A stretch of 64,000 nucleotides of DNA from Prorocentrum cordatum. Its lineage: Eukaryota > Sar > Dinophyceae > Prorocentrales > Prorocentraceae. The translations under genes were made by a program, and so were the position numbers. The stretch spans positions 486,084 to 550,083 of the forward strand of contig CAUYUJ010000681.1 of the NCBI GenBank assembly GCA_963575745.1, given 5' to 3'. The notes beneath the pieces are model-generated. The model saw nothing but the letters and a program-made list of their open reading frames with translations. It searched no databases and was not told the origin of the DNA. Below, in pieces: positions 43,805 to 54,640 of the stretch. Every line of letters begins with the position of its first letter. The first letter of the stretch is position 1.

Positions 43805-44045
43805 CACGTTGTTCTGCTCTGGGGCGAAAGGGGCCCACGTGTGTTCACGCTTGGTCTTTCTGACGGAATGTGTTCACGCGTGCCCCGCCCTGATGCGAAA
43901 TGGACGCACGTGTTTTCACTCTTGCTCCGCCCTGAGGCGAATGGAATCCACGTGATTTCACGCTTGCTGCGCCCTGGGGGGAAAGGGACACACCTGTTTT
44001 CACGTTTGCTCCGCCCTGAAGCGGAAAGGCCTGGGGAGAAAGGGA
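43805..44045. repeat. 42-bp array, inverted part
   Basis: The same 42-bp unit in reverse orientation (CTCTGGGGCGAAAGGGGCCC, CACGTGTGTTCACGCTTG and four more units). It makes a head-to-head junction with the direct array near 43795-43820. Confidence 0.9.
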
Positions 44046-44394
44046 CGGCCTCTCCACCTCTCCAAACGAGCGTTTCGCTTAAGACATCCTCGAAATTCCT
44101 GCGAGCCGGACGCGCCATCCTCGAGCGGGCACACAAATAGTAGACTGTCACTAATGTTGTGTGTCTCCGAGCCTCGTCATGTATTAAGGATTCTGTGCGA
44201 AACGCTCCGCACCCCGTTTTCCGACGGTCAGCGGACGTCATATTTATCGGGAATCGGGCATTGGGCGTCCACTCTCCGAGCGGGCATGCGCGAAAGGCAC
44301 TTGTTCCACGCCGAATGTGACTTCACTCTGTTTCTGTTCATCGAAAGAAATCCGCTGGTCCACCCCCAACATTGCACCCAAAGAAAGATTGTCA

Positions 44395-47300
44395 TCCTAA
44401 ACATGATCGACCCACGAACCCGGAAAGGAACATAGAAATGTAAGGCATGGCAACGCTTCAAAGACACCTGATTGGGCGACGGGATCATGCAATGCTGAGT
44501 GTATCGATCTTGATGTACCGTGCCGAAGGCTGTGCTGTGCGGCACCGTGCTGAATTGCTATGCGCCACGCCGAGATTGTGCCCTATAGCGTTGTGGATCG
44601 AGTTCTCCTTTGCATCCGAGTCCTGACCGAACTGATCTGGATCTTCAGCTCGAGGGGCCTGAGCACATAGTAGCTGCCCCAAAGCTCATTGACAAGGGGG
44701 CATTCCAGGAGGACACGCCGCGTCCCAAGGGACGCGCCAAGCGACGTGCCAGGGGACGTGCCATGGGGACGCACCACGGGACGTGCCATGGGGACGCGCT
44801 ACGGAACGTGCCAATGGACGTGTCACGGCACGTGCCAGGGGATGAGCCGCGCGACGTGCCAGGGGGACTCACCACGCGACGCGCCACGGGACGTGCAAGG
44901 GAACTTGCCAAATTGCAATTCTGAATGTATCGATGTACCGTGCCGAGGGCTGTGCTGTGCTGCGTCGTGCTGAATTGCGATGTGCCATGCCGCGGTTGTG
45001 CTCTATAGTAGTGTTGTGGATCGAGTCTTCCTTTGCACCCGAGTCCTGACCGAACTGATCTGGATCTTCAGCTCGACGTACCTGAGCACATAGTAGCTGC
45101 CCCACAGCTCATTGACAGGGGGACATGCCAGGAGGACGCGCCGCGGACCGTCCCAAAGGACGCGCCAGGCGACGTGCCAGGGGACGTGCCATGGGGACGC
45201 ACCACGGGACGTGCCAAGGGGACGCACCGCGGGACGTGCCAAGGCGCCGCGCGACGTGCCACGGGGACGCGCCGCGCGACGTGCCAATGGACGTGCAACG
45301 GGACGTGCCAGGGAATGCGCAGCGCGACGTGCCAGGGGGACTCGCCACGGGACGTGCCAAGTTGCAATGCTGAATGTATCGATCTTGATGTACCGTGCCG
45401 AGGGCTGTGCTGTGCTGCGCCGAGCTGAGTTGCGATGTTCCATGCCGCGGGTGTGCTCTATAGCGTGGTGGATCGAGTCCCCCTTGGCACCCGAGTCCTG
45501 ACCGAACTGATCTGGATCTTCAGCTCGAGCTGCCTGAGCACATAGTAGCTGCCCCAGAGCTCATTGACAGTGGGACATGCCAGGAGGACGCGCCGCGGAC
45601 CTTCCCAAGGGACGCGCCAAGCGACGTGCCAGGGGACGTGCCATGGGGACGCACGGCGGGACGTGACAAAGGGACGCGCTACGGTGCCACGGGACGTGCC
45701 AGGGGACGCGCCGCGCGACGTGCCAGGGGGACTCGCCATGGGACGCGCCACGGAATGTGCCAAGGAACGTGCGAGGTTGCAATTCTGAGTGTGTCGATGT
45801 TGATGGACCGTGCCGAGGGCTGTGCTGTGCTGCGTCGTGCTTAATTGCGATGTGTCATGCCGCGGTTGTGCTCTATAGTAGTGTTGTGGATCGAGTCCTC
45901 CGTTGCACCCGAGTCCTGACCGAACTGATCTGGATCTTAAGCTCGAGCTGCCTGAGCACATCGTCGCTGCCCCAGAGCTAATTCACAGAGGACATGCTAG
46001 GAGGACGCGCCGCGGAACGTCCCAAGGGACGCGCCAGGCGACGTGCCAGGGGACGTGCCATGGGGACGCGCTACGGAACGTGCCAATGGACGTGCCACGG
46101 GACGTGCCAGGGGATGCGCCGCGCGACGTGCCAAGGGGACTCGCCACGGGACGCGCCACGGGACGTGCAAGGGAACGTGCCAGGTTGCAATTCTGAGTGT
46201 ATCGATGTACCGTGCCGAGGGCTGTGCTGTGCTGCGCCGTGCTGAATTGCGATGTGCCATGCCGCGGTTGTGCTCTATAGTGCGGTGTATCGAGTTCTCC
46301 TTTGCACCCGAGTCCTGACCGAACTGATCTGGATCTTCAGCTCGAGGACCCTGAGCACATAGTAGCTGCCCTAAAGCTCATTGACAGGGGGGCATGCTAG
46401 AAGAACGCGCCACGGACCGTCCCAAGGGACGCGCCAAGCGACGTGCCACGGGACGTGCCATGAGGACGCACCGCGAGACGTGCCACGGAACGTGCCAATA
46501 GACGTGCCACGGGACGTGCCAGGGGACGCGCCGCGCGACGTGCCAGGGGGACTCGCCACGGGACGCGCCACGGGACGTGCCAAAGAACGTGCCAGGTTGC
46601 AATTCTGAGTGTGTCGATGTTGATGGACCGTGCCGAGGGCTGTGCTGTGCTGCGTCGTGCTGAATTGCGATGTGCCATGCCGCGGTTGTGCTCTATAGTA
46701 GTGTTGTGGATCGAGTCTTCCGTTGCATCCGAGTCCTGACCGAACTGATCTGGATCGTAAGCTCGAGCTGCCTGAGCACACCGCAGCTGCCCCAAAGCTA
46801 ATTCACAGGGGGGCATGCTAGGAGGACGCGCCGCGGAACATCCCAAGGGACGCGCCAAACGACGTGCCAGGGGTTGTGCCACGGGGACACACCGCGGGAC
46901 GTGCCACGGGGACGCGCTACAGAACGTGCCAATGGACGGGACGTGCCAGGGGACGCGCCGCGCGACCTGCCAGGGGGACTCGCCACGGGGCGCGCCACGG
47001 AACGTGCCAAGGAACGTGCCAGGTTGCAATGCTGAGTGTATTGATCTTGATGTACCGCGCCGAGTGCTGGGCTGCGCTGCGCCGTGCTGAATTGCGATGT
47101 ACCGCGCCGAGATTGTGCTCTATGATGTTGTGGATCGAGTCCTCCTTTGCCTCCAAGTCCAGACCGAACTGATCTGGATCTTCAGCTCGAGGAGCCTGAG
47201 CACATAGTAGCTGCCCCAGGGCTAATTCACAGGGGGACATGCCAGGAGGACGCGCCGCGGAACGTCCCAAGGGACGCGCCAGGCGACGTGCCGGGGGTTG

Positions 47301-47795
47301 TGCCACGGGGACACACCGCGGGACGTGCCATGGGGACCCGCTACGGAACGTGCCAATGGACGTGCCACGGGACGTGCCAGGGGACGCGCCGCGCGACGTG
47401 CCAGGGGGATTCGCCACGGGACGCGCCACGGAACGAGCCAAGGAACGTGCCAGGTTGCAATGCTGAATGTATCGATCTGGATGAACCGTGTCGAGAGATA
47501 TAATGTGCTGCGCCGTGCTGGATTGCGATGTGCCATGCCGCGGTTGTGCTATATAGTGTTGAGGATCGAATCCTCCTTTGCATCCGAGTCCTGACCGAAC
47601 TGATCTGGATCTGAAGCTCGAGTTGCCTGAGCACATAGTAGCTGCCCCAGAGCTAATTCACAGGGGACATGCTAGGAGGACGCGCCGCGGACCGGCCCAA
47701 GGGACGCGCCAGGCGACGTGCCAGGGGACGTGCCATGGGGACGCACCGCGGGACTTGCCAAGGTGACGCGCTACGGAACGTGCTGGGGGTAAGCG
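44395..47795. repeat. ~420-bp satellite, eight tandem units
   Basis: The phrase ACTGATCTGGATC starts at about 44631, 45054, 45506, 45924, 46323, 46744, 47168 and 47599, so spacings range from 399 to 452 bp. Each unit has a conserved half (TGTATCGATCTTGATGTACC, TTGTGCTCTATAG, GATCGAGTCCTCCTTTGC, CCGAGTCCTGACCGAACTGA, GCACATAGTAGCTGCCCC) and a half made of GGGACGTGCCA sub-repeats. The first unit is preceded by the full M3 head (ACATGATCGACCCACGAACC, 44401). No coding function is inferred. Confidence 0.95.
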
Positions 47796-48090
47796 TTTCG
47801 CTCGAGACATCCTGCCCAAATCCTCATGCTAGACATCCGCCTGGGCGACCTGGACACGTGAAAACACGCGTTTCGCCCGAGACATCCTCAACACATCCTC
47901 ATGCTAGACATCTGCCTGGGCAACCTGGACGCGTGAAACCAAGCGTCTCCCTCGAGACATCCTCAAGATCTGGGCACGTGAAAACCAATATTTCACCTGA
48001 GACATCCTCTGAATTCTGGGCCCCAGGAGAGGAACAATCTATAACACAAAACAACCGTTTCGCTCGAGACGTCCTCAACAAATTCTGACT
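47796..48090. repeat. 75-bp units plus module M1
   Basis: Three 75-bp-type units (CGTTTCGCTCGAGACATCCT and so on), then M1 with CTCTGAATTCTGGGCCCCAG at about 48007 and CGTTTCGCTCGAGACGTCCT. Confidence 0.85.
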
Positions 48091-48235
48091 TATACGGCAC
48101 CCGCGCTCCCAGGGCCACGGTCCCTTGTGAATTACATGGCGCCCGCGCTCCCAGGGCCACGATCCCTAGTAAATTACGCGGCGCCCGCGTTCCCAAGGCC
48201 GCAATCCATCAGAATTTACGCGGGATCTGCGGAGC
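48085..48235. repeat. ~45-bp repeat, three copies
   Basis: GGCGCCCGCGCTCCCAGGGC-type phrases followed by CACGATCCCTAGTAAATTACG variants, three times. Confidence 0.8.
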
Positions 48236-48239
48236 TTCC

Positions 48240-48895
48240 CATGGGGCCACGAAGCGCTGTCCTGAGTGGCGTTGACGCATGCGGGCCCTGCCAAAGGAAC
48301 CTTCTGTGGAGCTCCCTATGGGGCCACGAAGCGCTGTACTGGGTGGCCTTGACGCATGCGGGCCCTGCCACTGGAGCCTTCGCTGGTGCTCCCTATGGGG
48401 CCACGAAGCGCTATCCTGGGCGGCGTTGACGCACGCGGGCCCTGCCACTGGGGCCTTCGGTGGAGCTCCCTATGGGGCCACGAAACGCTGTCCTGGGTGG
48501 CGTTGACGCATGCGGACCCTGCCACTGGAGCCTTCGGTGGAGCTCCCTATGGGGCCACGAAACGCTGTCCTGGGTGGCGTTGACGCATGCGCACCCTGCC
48601 ACTTGAGCCTTCGGTGGAGCTCTCTATGAGGCCACGAAGCGCTGTCCTGGGTGGCGTTGACGCATGTGGACCCTGCCACTGGAGCCTTCGGTGGAGCTCT
48701 CTATGAGGCCACGAAGCGCGGTACTGGGTGGCGTTGACGCATGTGGACCCTGCCACTGGAGCCTCCAGTGGACCCCTTTCTGGGGCCACGAAGCGCTGTC
48801 TTGGGTGGCGTTGACGCATGCGGCCTGTGCCACTGAAGCCTTCGGTGGAGCTCCCCATGGGGCCACGAAACGCTGCCCTGGGTGGGTGAAACGCA
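48240..48895. repeat. 77-bp tandem repeat, about 8.4 copies
   Basis: The unit is GGGGCCACGAAGCGCTGTCC, TGGGTGGCGTTGACGCATGC, GGGCCCTGCCACTGGAGCC, TTCGGTGGAGCTCCCTAT. Strict 77-bp spacing; copies differ by a few bases. It is followed by a GGA-rich tract (about 48915-48985). Confidence 0.96.
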
Positions 48896-48989
48896 AGGAA
48901 GTGACAAGGCGGATGGAAGGAGGGAGGAGGGGGGGGAGGAGGAGGGGGAGGAGGGAGGAGAGGAGAGGAGAGGAGGAGGGACGCGGGGC

Positions 48990-49470
48990 GCTGTCTCTTC
49001 AAAACGAGGACCCAACAAAGGATGGTTGGGGGAAAGACAGCTGTTGGGGCCGCGAAGTGAAGCAACCATTCAGAGATGCTGCGTGTTCAAAGTGGCTTCC
49101 AGGCGCAATATTTACAGCAGGAGTTCCAGCCGCACGTGCGCTCTCACCACCCAGGCCCCGAAAGAGTACCGTCGGGGCGTTGACCTAAGGAAACCTAAAT
49201 AAGGAACGAGGCCCCTTTTTTTCCATAAGTTAAACTTCGATTTCCGAAAAGCATTCTTTCTTCAGGGCCCCGAGAGAGCAAGTCTACGCTGACCCGGGCA
49301 CCCATCGAGATGGCAGGGGTGGCACCACAGTCTTGGCGGCTGACGCGCGCAGGAGGCCAGCGGCCCGACCACGAGCTCTCCAGACGATCTTCAGAGGCAA
49401 GGCAAGGGCACAGAAGGAAACGGAGCGGCAGGGTCAGGAGTACAGGCGTCAGCGGGAGGAGACGGCCGAG
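48990..49470. other. No gene recognised
   Basis: Spacer between the GGA-rich tract and the next GGA microsatellite. Nothing supported. Confidence 0.4.
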
Positions 49471-49477
49471 GAGGGGG

Positions 49478-49533
49478 AGGAGGAGGAGGAGGAGGAGGAG
49501 GAGGAGGAGGAGGAGGAGGAGGAGGAGGAGGCC
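49478..49533. repeat. (GGA)n microsatellite
   Basis: About 55 bp of GGA, coding a glutamate run in one plus frame. Confidence 0.95.
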
Positions 49534-49555
49534 GGAGGGGAGAGGCCGGCAGTGG

Positions 49556-49927
49556 AGGAGGGGGCCAGATGAACCACCAGACCCAGCCCACCGACCTCGC
49601 GGCTGCGACAGGCCGTCTCCAGAGGCTCACGCTGCGGACGGCAGCTTATGCACCTCAGCACAGGCTTCTGGTTGGCACCAGCGAAGGCGAAGCCGTTTAC
49701 TCATAGCCTCGCTGCGGGGAGAGCCTACGGAGAGCGCGTACGATGACTGGGCAAAGGGCACAACCTGGGACATCCGCACGCACAGGTAGTATGGGAGCTG
49801 ATCGAGAGCATGGTCGACTACGTCGAGGACTTGACGATGGAGGAAGCCCCAGAGGAGAACTTGGACTGGGCAAGGGCAGTGCTGCAAGGCTGGATGGAAA
49901 TCCGCCGACCCTGTCGGCGTGTGTGAG
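49556..49927 (+). pseudogene. Coding-like remnant, family unknown
   Basis: Three plus-strand pieces in different frames read as protein: QMNHQTQPTDLAAATGRL and LTLRTAAYAPQHRLLV (to a TAG at 49703-49705), YDDWAKGTTWDIRTHR, and VVWELIESMVDYVEDLTMEE with APEENLDWARAVLQGWMEIR (ending at a TGA near 49924). CAG/GTAGTA at the last junction would also allow a splice site. A similar layout (an LRIANR-type helix, then ETYKKNKTEG, then an acidic stretch) reappears at 51330-51560. Possibly a retroelement ORF1 relic; low certainty. Confidence 0.35.
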
Positions 49928-49989
49928 GGGCTTTTCCGTTCGAGCCGTCATCTCCGTCATTTTTTGTACTCGTCGTCTCTGTCCTTCCC

Positions 49990-51330
49990 TTTCCCTGGGA
50001 GACCTCTTCCCCTGGGCTCCAGCCAAGCCGACCTTGAGCAACCTCGTAATTGAGTCGAAGGGAAGCCCCTTCCCTTTGATCCCTCCCCCGCCGGGAGGGG
50101 GGGGGGGTAGCGACCCCCCCCCCGGGTCAGATACGACGCCCCCCCCTGGGACTCCTCTTCTTCCCCTGGGCTCCAGCCAAGCCGACCTTGAGCAACCTCG
50201 TAATTGAGTCGAAGGGAAGCCCCTTCCCTTTGATCCCTCCCCCGCCGGGAGGGGGGGGGGGGGTCGACCCCCCCCCCGGGTCAGATACGACGCCCCCCCC
50301 TGGGACTCCTCTTCCCCTGGGCTCCAGCCAAGCCGACCTTGAGCAACCTCGTAATTGAGTCGAAGGGAAGCCCCTTCCCTTTGATCCCTCCCCCGCCGGG
50401 AGGGGGGGGGGGGTGTCGACCCCCCCCCCGGGTCAGATACGACGCCCCCCCCTGGGACGCCCCCCCCTGGGACTCCTCTTCCCCTGGGCTCCAGCCAAGC
50501 CGACCTTGAGCAACCCCTGGGCTCCAGCCAAGCCGACCTTGAGCAACCTCGTAATTGAGTCGAAGGGAAGCCCCTTCCCTTTGATCCCTCCCCCGCCGGG
50601 AGGGGGGGGGGGGTGTCGACCCCCCCCCCGGGTCAGATACGACGCCCCCCCCTGGGACTCCTCTTCCCCTGGGCTCCAGCCAAGCCGACCTTGAGCAACC
50701 TCGTAATTGAGTCGAAGGGAAGCCCCTTCCCTTTGATCCCTCCCCCGCCGGGAGGGGGGGGGGGTGTCGACCCCCCCCCCGGGTCAGATACGACGCCCCC
50801 CCCTGGGACTCCTCTTCCCCTGGGCTCCAGCCAAGCCGACCTTGAGCAACCTCGTAATTGAGTCGAAGGGAAGCCCCTTCCCTTTGATCCCTCCCCCGCC
50901 GGGAGGGGGGGGGGGTGTCGACCCCCCCCCCGGGTCAGATACGACGCCCCCCCCTGGGACTCCTCTTCCCCTGGGCTCCAGCCAAGCCGACCTTGAGCAA
51001 CCTCGTAATTGAGTCGAAGGGAAGCCCCTTCCCTTTGAAATCCGGGAATGGGCTCCCCCCCTCCCCCCCGGGAGGGGGGGGGGGGTGTCGACCCCCCCCC
51101 CGGGTCAGATACGACGCCCCCCCCTGGGACTCCTCTTCCCCTGGGCTCCAGCCAAGCCGACCTTGAGCAACCTCGTAATTGAGTCGAAGGGAAGCCCCTT
51201 CCCTTTGATCCCTCCCCCGCCGGGAGGGGGGGGGGGTAGCGACCCCCCCCCCGGGTCAGATACGACGCCCCCCCCTGGGACTCCTCTTCCCCTGGGCTCC
51301 AGCCAAGCCGACCTTGAGCAACCTCGTAAT
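49990..51330. repeat. ~151-bp tandem repeat with G-run/C-run palindromes, eight units
   Basis: CTCGTAATTGAGTCGAAGGG starts at 50043, 50197, 50348, 50548, 50700, 50851, 51002 and 51172, mostly 151 bp apart. One unit carries a local duplication (about 50450-50545) and one a 19-bp insertion (about 51040). Each unit holds a run of 10-13 G, then TGTCGA or TAGCGA, then a run of about 10 C. The array ends with CTCGTAATCTCTTGCTGC at 51323. Confidence 0.95.
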
Positions 51331-51625
51331 CTCTTGCTGCGCATTGCGAACAGGGTCGGCGGCACCGGCCGTCAGGCCTTCGCAATACCGGACATAAAGC
51401 ACGGCCTGAAGATTGTCACGGAGAGCATCTTCATTTGAAATGTCGCGGAGACGTACAAGAAGAACAAGACGGAGGGGGCCATGGCGGACGGCGTACCAGA
51501 AGACGAGGGGAAGATCACCATCGCAATCAGCATGCACCCGCAGCTTCGTCGACGGGCCCACGGACGGAGCTCGAGAGGACGGTGGAGCGCCAGCTCCAGA
51601 GCGCGACGCGGAGGCGAGCCTAGGC
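51330..51625 (+). pseudogene. Coding-like remnant after the 151-bp array
   Basis: RNLLLRIANRVGG, AFAIPDIKHGLKIVTESIFI, a TGA, then NVAETYKKNKTEGAMADGVP and EDEGKITIAISMHPQLRRR in the same plus frame. It resembles the layout of the 49.6-kb remnant. I do not recognise the family; a retroelement ORF1 relic is possible. A minus-strand frame over the same bases looks less protein-like. Confidence 0.35.
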
Positions 51626-52890
51626 CTCCTGAGCGCGGGTCCCCAGCACGAGGCTCGCCACAGGAGTTCGGAGGCCAGTTCCTGGAGCCCTCCCCCCACA
51701 GCACCCTTCTCCGAAGCAGCTCCAGACATCGGTGTGGAGAGCCGTGAAAAAGCCAAGGCCGAGACCACTGGCCAGGACCCAGAGCTGTTCGGAAGACTCC
51801 GAACGATGGCGGAAGCTGGTAGCCGAGGCCCCTCGAGGCGACTCCACGAGCTAGCCAAAGCCTTCAGGGAGCAGAGAAGACAGCAGCTAGAACTTGAGTG
51901 TGCTGGCCAAGGCGATCCTGCCAGCAAACAGCCATAGTATTGAACGGCTACTGCAACGCAACAACGACAACGACCTGCTCTCTTTCTCACCCCTCCTGCC
52001 ACACTACAAGACACGAGTAGGTGGTTACACATGTGGTGGCGATGCAAGCACGCGCGAGCACAGCACACGGATTTTAGTGACTACCAGGCCTATCCCGTCG
52101 ACAGGTACGCGACCACACACAGTGCGTCTGGTGCTTTGTGCCGAGCAATGGACACGTACGTACCTACGCACCGGCTCTTCGGGAATTCAAGGGCGTACCG
52201 AGGGTCGGACGATGCTGACGCACATCCCGGCGCCCCTACCCTTTCAACCTCCGCAGCCAAAGGCTCCGACGCCTTTCCGACGCCAGCACCGGCACTACAG
52301 ACTGTATGATGGTGGGGGACGACTGGGTCCAGCTCTGGACCAAATGTACATAGAAAGGGAGGGCTGAGAAGCATGTGATGTGACGTTCTCGGCGTGTCAT
52401 AACATGAGATTGTCTTAATGTTCTCTCGAGCCTCCTGAAGTCCCTTGGGAGGCCCCGTCCAGGGCCCTCGAGAGGCCCTATATGGGGTCCCCTCCAAAGC
52501 CCATTGCACGACTTCGAGGCAGGCATGCGAGCATTGCTACTACGCAGTATCCTCTCGGCTCACGACTAAGCTGTCTCTTGGGACTGGTCCCAGAAATCTA
52601 CATACATACAGGTGAACTTCGGGAATTGCGACGAGGATATTATCCTTGTCGACCTTGATGGAGAGGAAAGTCGAACGGAAATCAGCCAGCCCTCTTCAAA
52701 ACTGGCCCTGGGGACAGATGATCATCCTATAAGAGAACCCTGGACCTAAGCCCTCTCCGGGAAAAAACACAAAGCAATTCAAACACACACACACACCAGC
52801 GCAACGGATAAACCTGAGATAATGATTCCTTCATCAACTTGGGCTGAGCCTCTTCTAAATTCCAAAGCGTCGTCACTATTACATGTACCT
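51626..52890. other. No gene recognised; contains a module M2 fragment
   Basis: No supported gene. At 52690-52765 CAGCCAGCCCTCTTC, AGAGAACCCTGGACC and TCTCCGGGAAAAAAC mark a partial M2. A short AC repeat lies at 52780-52797. Confidence 0.45.
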
Positions 52891-52895
52891 CACCT

Positions 52896-53690
52896 TCAGC
52901 TTGCCATCCGCTTGCCTCTGGCAGAAAGAATAACCCTAATTGGGATCGCGCCGGACTTTGATTTTCTTCCGCGGCGACCAGGTGTGATCTGCAGAGCGGC
53001 GGCTATCTGCTCCGAGGTCTCATCGCTGGGGGCGCTTGCCCAGCGCGTCGGTGCCATAGAAGCTATCCTCGTCCCAGTCTTCTCCCTGACTCTCCTTGAA
53101 TGCCCTGGTGACGAACGCGAACGGGTTCATGATGCGGCCTGGCCGCTTCGGGGCCACAACGGCGATCTCCTTTCCGGCCCACTCGCCAGCGACGCCCGTG
53201 GTGAATACCCAGCCAGGCTGCCTCGCGAGCTTCAGATATGTCTGCTGGACACGCCCGCCGACCTCGTAGAACATCTCGTGTTGGAGGCGGCCGCGGGGTC
53301 TGAGCTGGTTGGGACCCCAGAACATTTGCCAGAGGGAGGACGAGCCCGAATCAGGACAACGTCGGTCCCCAGACCCCTCCCTGGGTCCACCTGGTGCTAG
53401 TTTTCACAACAGATCTGTGTTTGACGGTCCAGGGGCCCGAAGACGCCCCCCGGAGGCCGAAGCAGGCAAACAGACTTCCTGCACCCAGCGCCTCCAACCT
53501 GCCAGCCCTTCCTGCCGGTCAGAATCCGTGCTAGGCCACCTCAGACCCCCAGCCGGCTCCAAATCTCGTCCACCACCTCGAACACCTGCTTCTCCTCGAT
53601 GGCGGTGGTCCACTCCCCGCTCCTGATCTTCGCCATCTCCCTCGGATCCTTGGTGCTCGCGAGCCGGGCGCTCGCCAGGGCCCCGTGTAA
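52896..53690 (-). CDS. Candidate unrecognised gene, two exons plus a frameshifted end
   Basis: Minus strand. Exon A (about 53690-53547) reads TKDPREMAKIRSGEWTTAI, EEKQVFEVVDEIWSRLG and ends at GGGG/GTCTGAGG. Exon B (53304-53043) follows CAACCAG and reads LRPRGRLQHEMFYEVGGRV, QQTYLKLARQPGWVFTTG, EWAGKEIAVVAPKRPG and DEDSFYGTDALG. The 242-nt intron is GT-AG. Past 53043 the same frame stops, but the frame one base over continues plausibly as SDETSEQIAAALQITPGRRG, RKSKSGAIPIRV to a TGA at 52896-52898; SEQIAAALQITPG looks like a helix-turn-helix. The shift could be an error, an unseen splice or decay. The upstream start is not found, because a CTC microsatellite lies there. I know no named family. 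Confidence 0.45.
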
Positions 53691-53724
53691 AAAGGGGCTT
53701 TGACAAACCAAGACATTGGCACTC

Positions 53725-53791
53725 CTCCTCCTCCTCCTCCTCCTCCTCCTCCTCCTCCTCCTCCTCCTCCTCCTCCTCCTCCTCCTCCTCT
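53725..53791. repeat. (CTC)n microsatellite
   Basis: About 22 units with almost no interruption, just upstream of candidate exon A. Confidence 0.97.
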
Positions 53792-54189
53792 CTGCCCATC
53801 GGATCCATAGATTATAAGAAAAATCATGGAGGCCTCGCGCGGCACGCAATTGTTGCATGATCTTTGGCCACAGTGTGTCGAAACAATGCTTCGTATAAAA
53901 AAGAAGAAGAGAGCAGACACAATGCTTCAGCAACCGTCGTCGACACTCAGATGCCGCCACGTGCCGACTGCCAGGCTTTTTGTACATCTTGACACGGCTG
54001 GGGAGGCACGGCACAATCGAGGAGGAGGATCCACAAGAAGAGGGGGAAAAGACAAAAGCGTGGTGTGGGCATCCCCGATGGGTCTGCCAGCCGTTCCCAT
54101 ACATACACCAGGGACGCAACGGAGGAGGAGACGCAATGGAAGAGGACCCTGGGTCGAAACATGTTCCATTCTTCGTTCCCAAACGCCTA

Positions 54190-54262
54190 ATCTCTTGATG
54201 TGTTCCATACGCGGCCCCCGGAAATCCCGACCCCTTCCCCAGGGCCGGCTTTTCTCATCCAA
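54190..54262. repeat. Dispersed repeat R2, copy 3
   Basis: CCCCGGAAATCCCGACCCCT then TCCCCAGGGCCGGCTTTTCT. It is the clearest match to copy 4 at 54555-54640 and to 9582-9632. Confidence 0.65.
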
Positions 54263-54554
54263 ATCCTTTGATGACAGTCCCGGAATTCGGCAAGGGGCCC
54301 CTGGAGGCCGAAATCGGCCAAAAACCGTCCGTCTCGACTTTCTTCACGACGCGAGCACGTCTGGGCTTCATACACGTGGAATGTTCAAAGTCCTGGCTGG
54401 CAACGCCCTGGTTCACGAGGCCCTGAGCTTGTCCAGTCGGGGCCTATCCGCACGCCTATCTTGGTCAGCGCCCTGTAGCTCTTGGTGGGCACCTCGCCCG
54501 GCTCGTACGCCGCTGCCCGCCCGACGCCCCCGCCGCGAGGCCGCGGACCCAGAC

Positions 54555-54640
54555 GCCCAATGTCTGGATACGTTCAATGCGCGGTCCCCGGAAATCCCGA
54601 CCCTCTCCTCAGGGCCAACTTTTCATCATGAGTCGCTTGT
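54555..54640. repeat. Dispersed repeat R2, copy 4
   Basis: CGCGGTCCCCGGAAATCCCG then CAGGGCCAACTTTTCATCAT. Confidence 0.65.

Noticed and set aside
51256-52068. 270-codon minus-strand frame over the end of the 151-bp array
   Set aside because: It reads into the satellite, and the plus-strand pieces over the same bases look more protein-like.
52822-53400. 192-codon plus-strand open frame
   Set aside because: It is antisense to the candidate minus-strand exons, which have the better protein character and a GT-AG intron.
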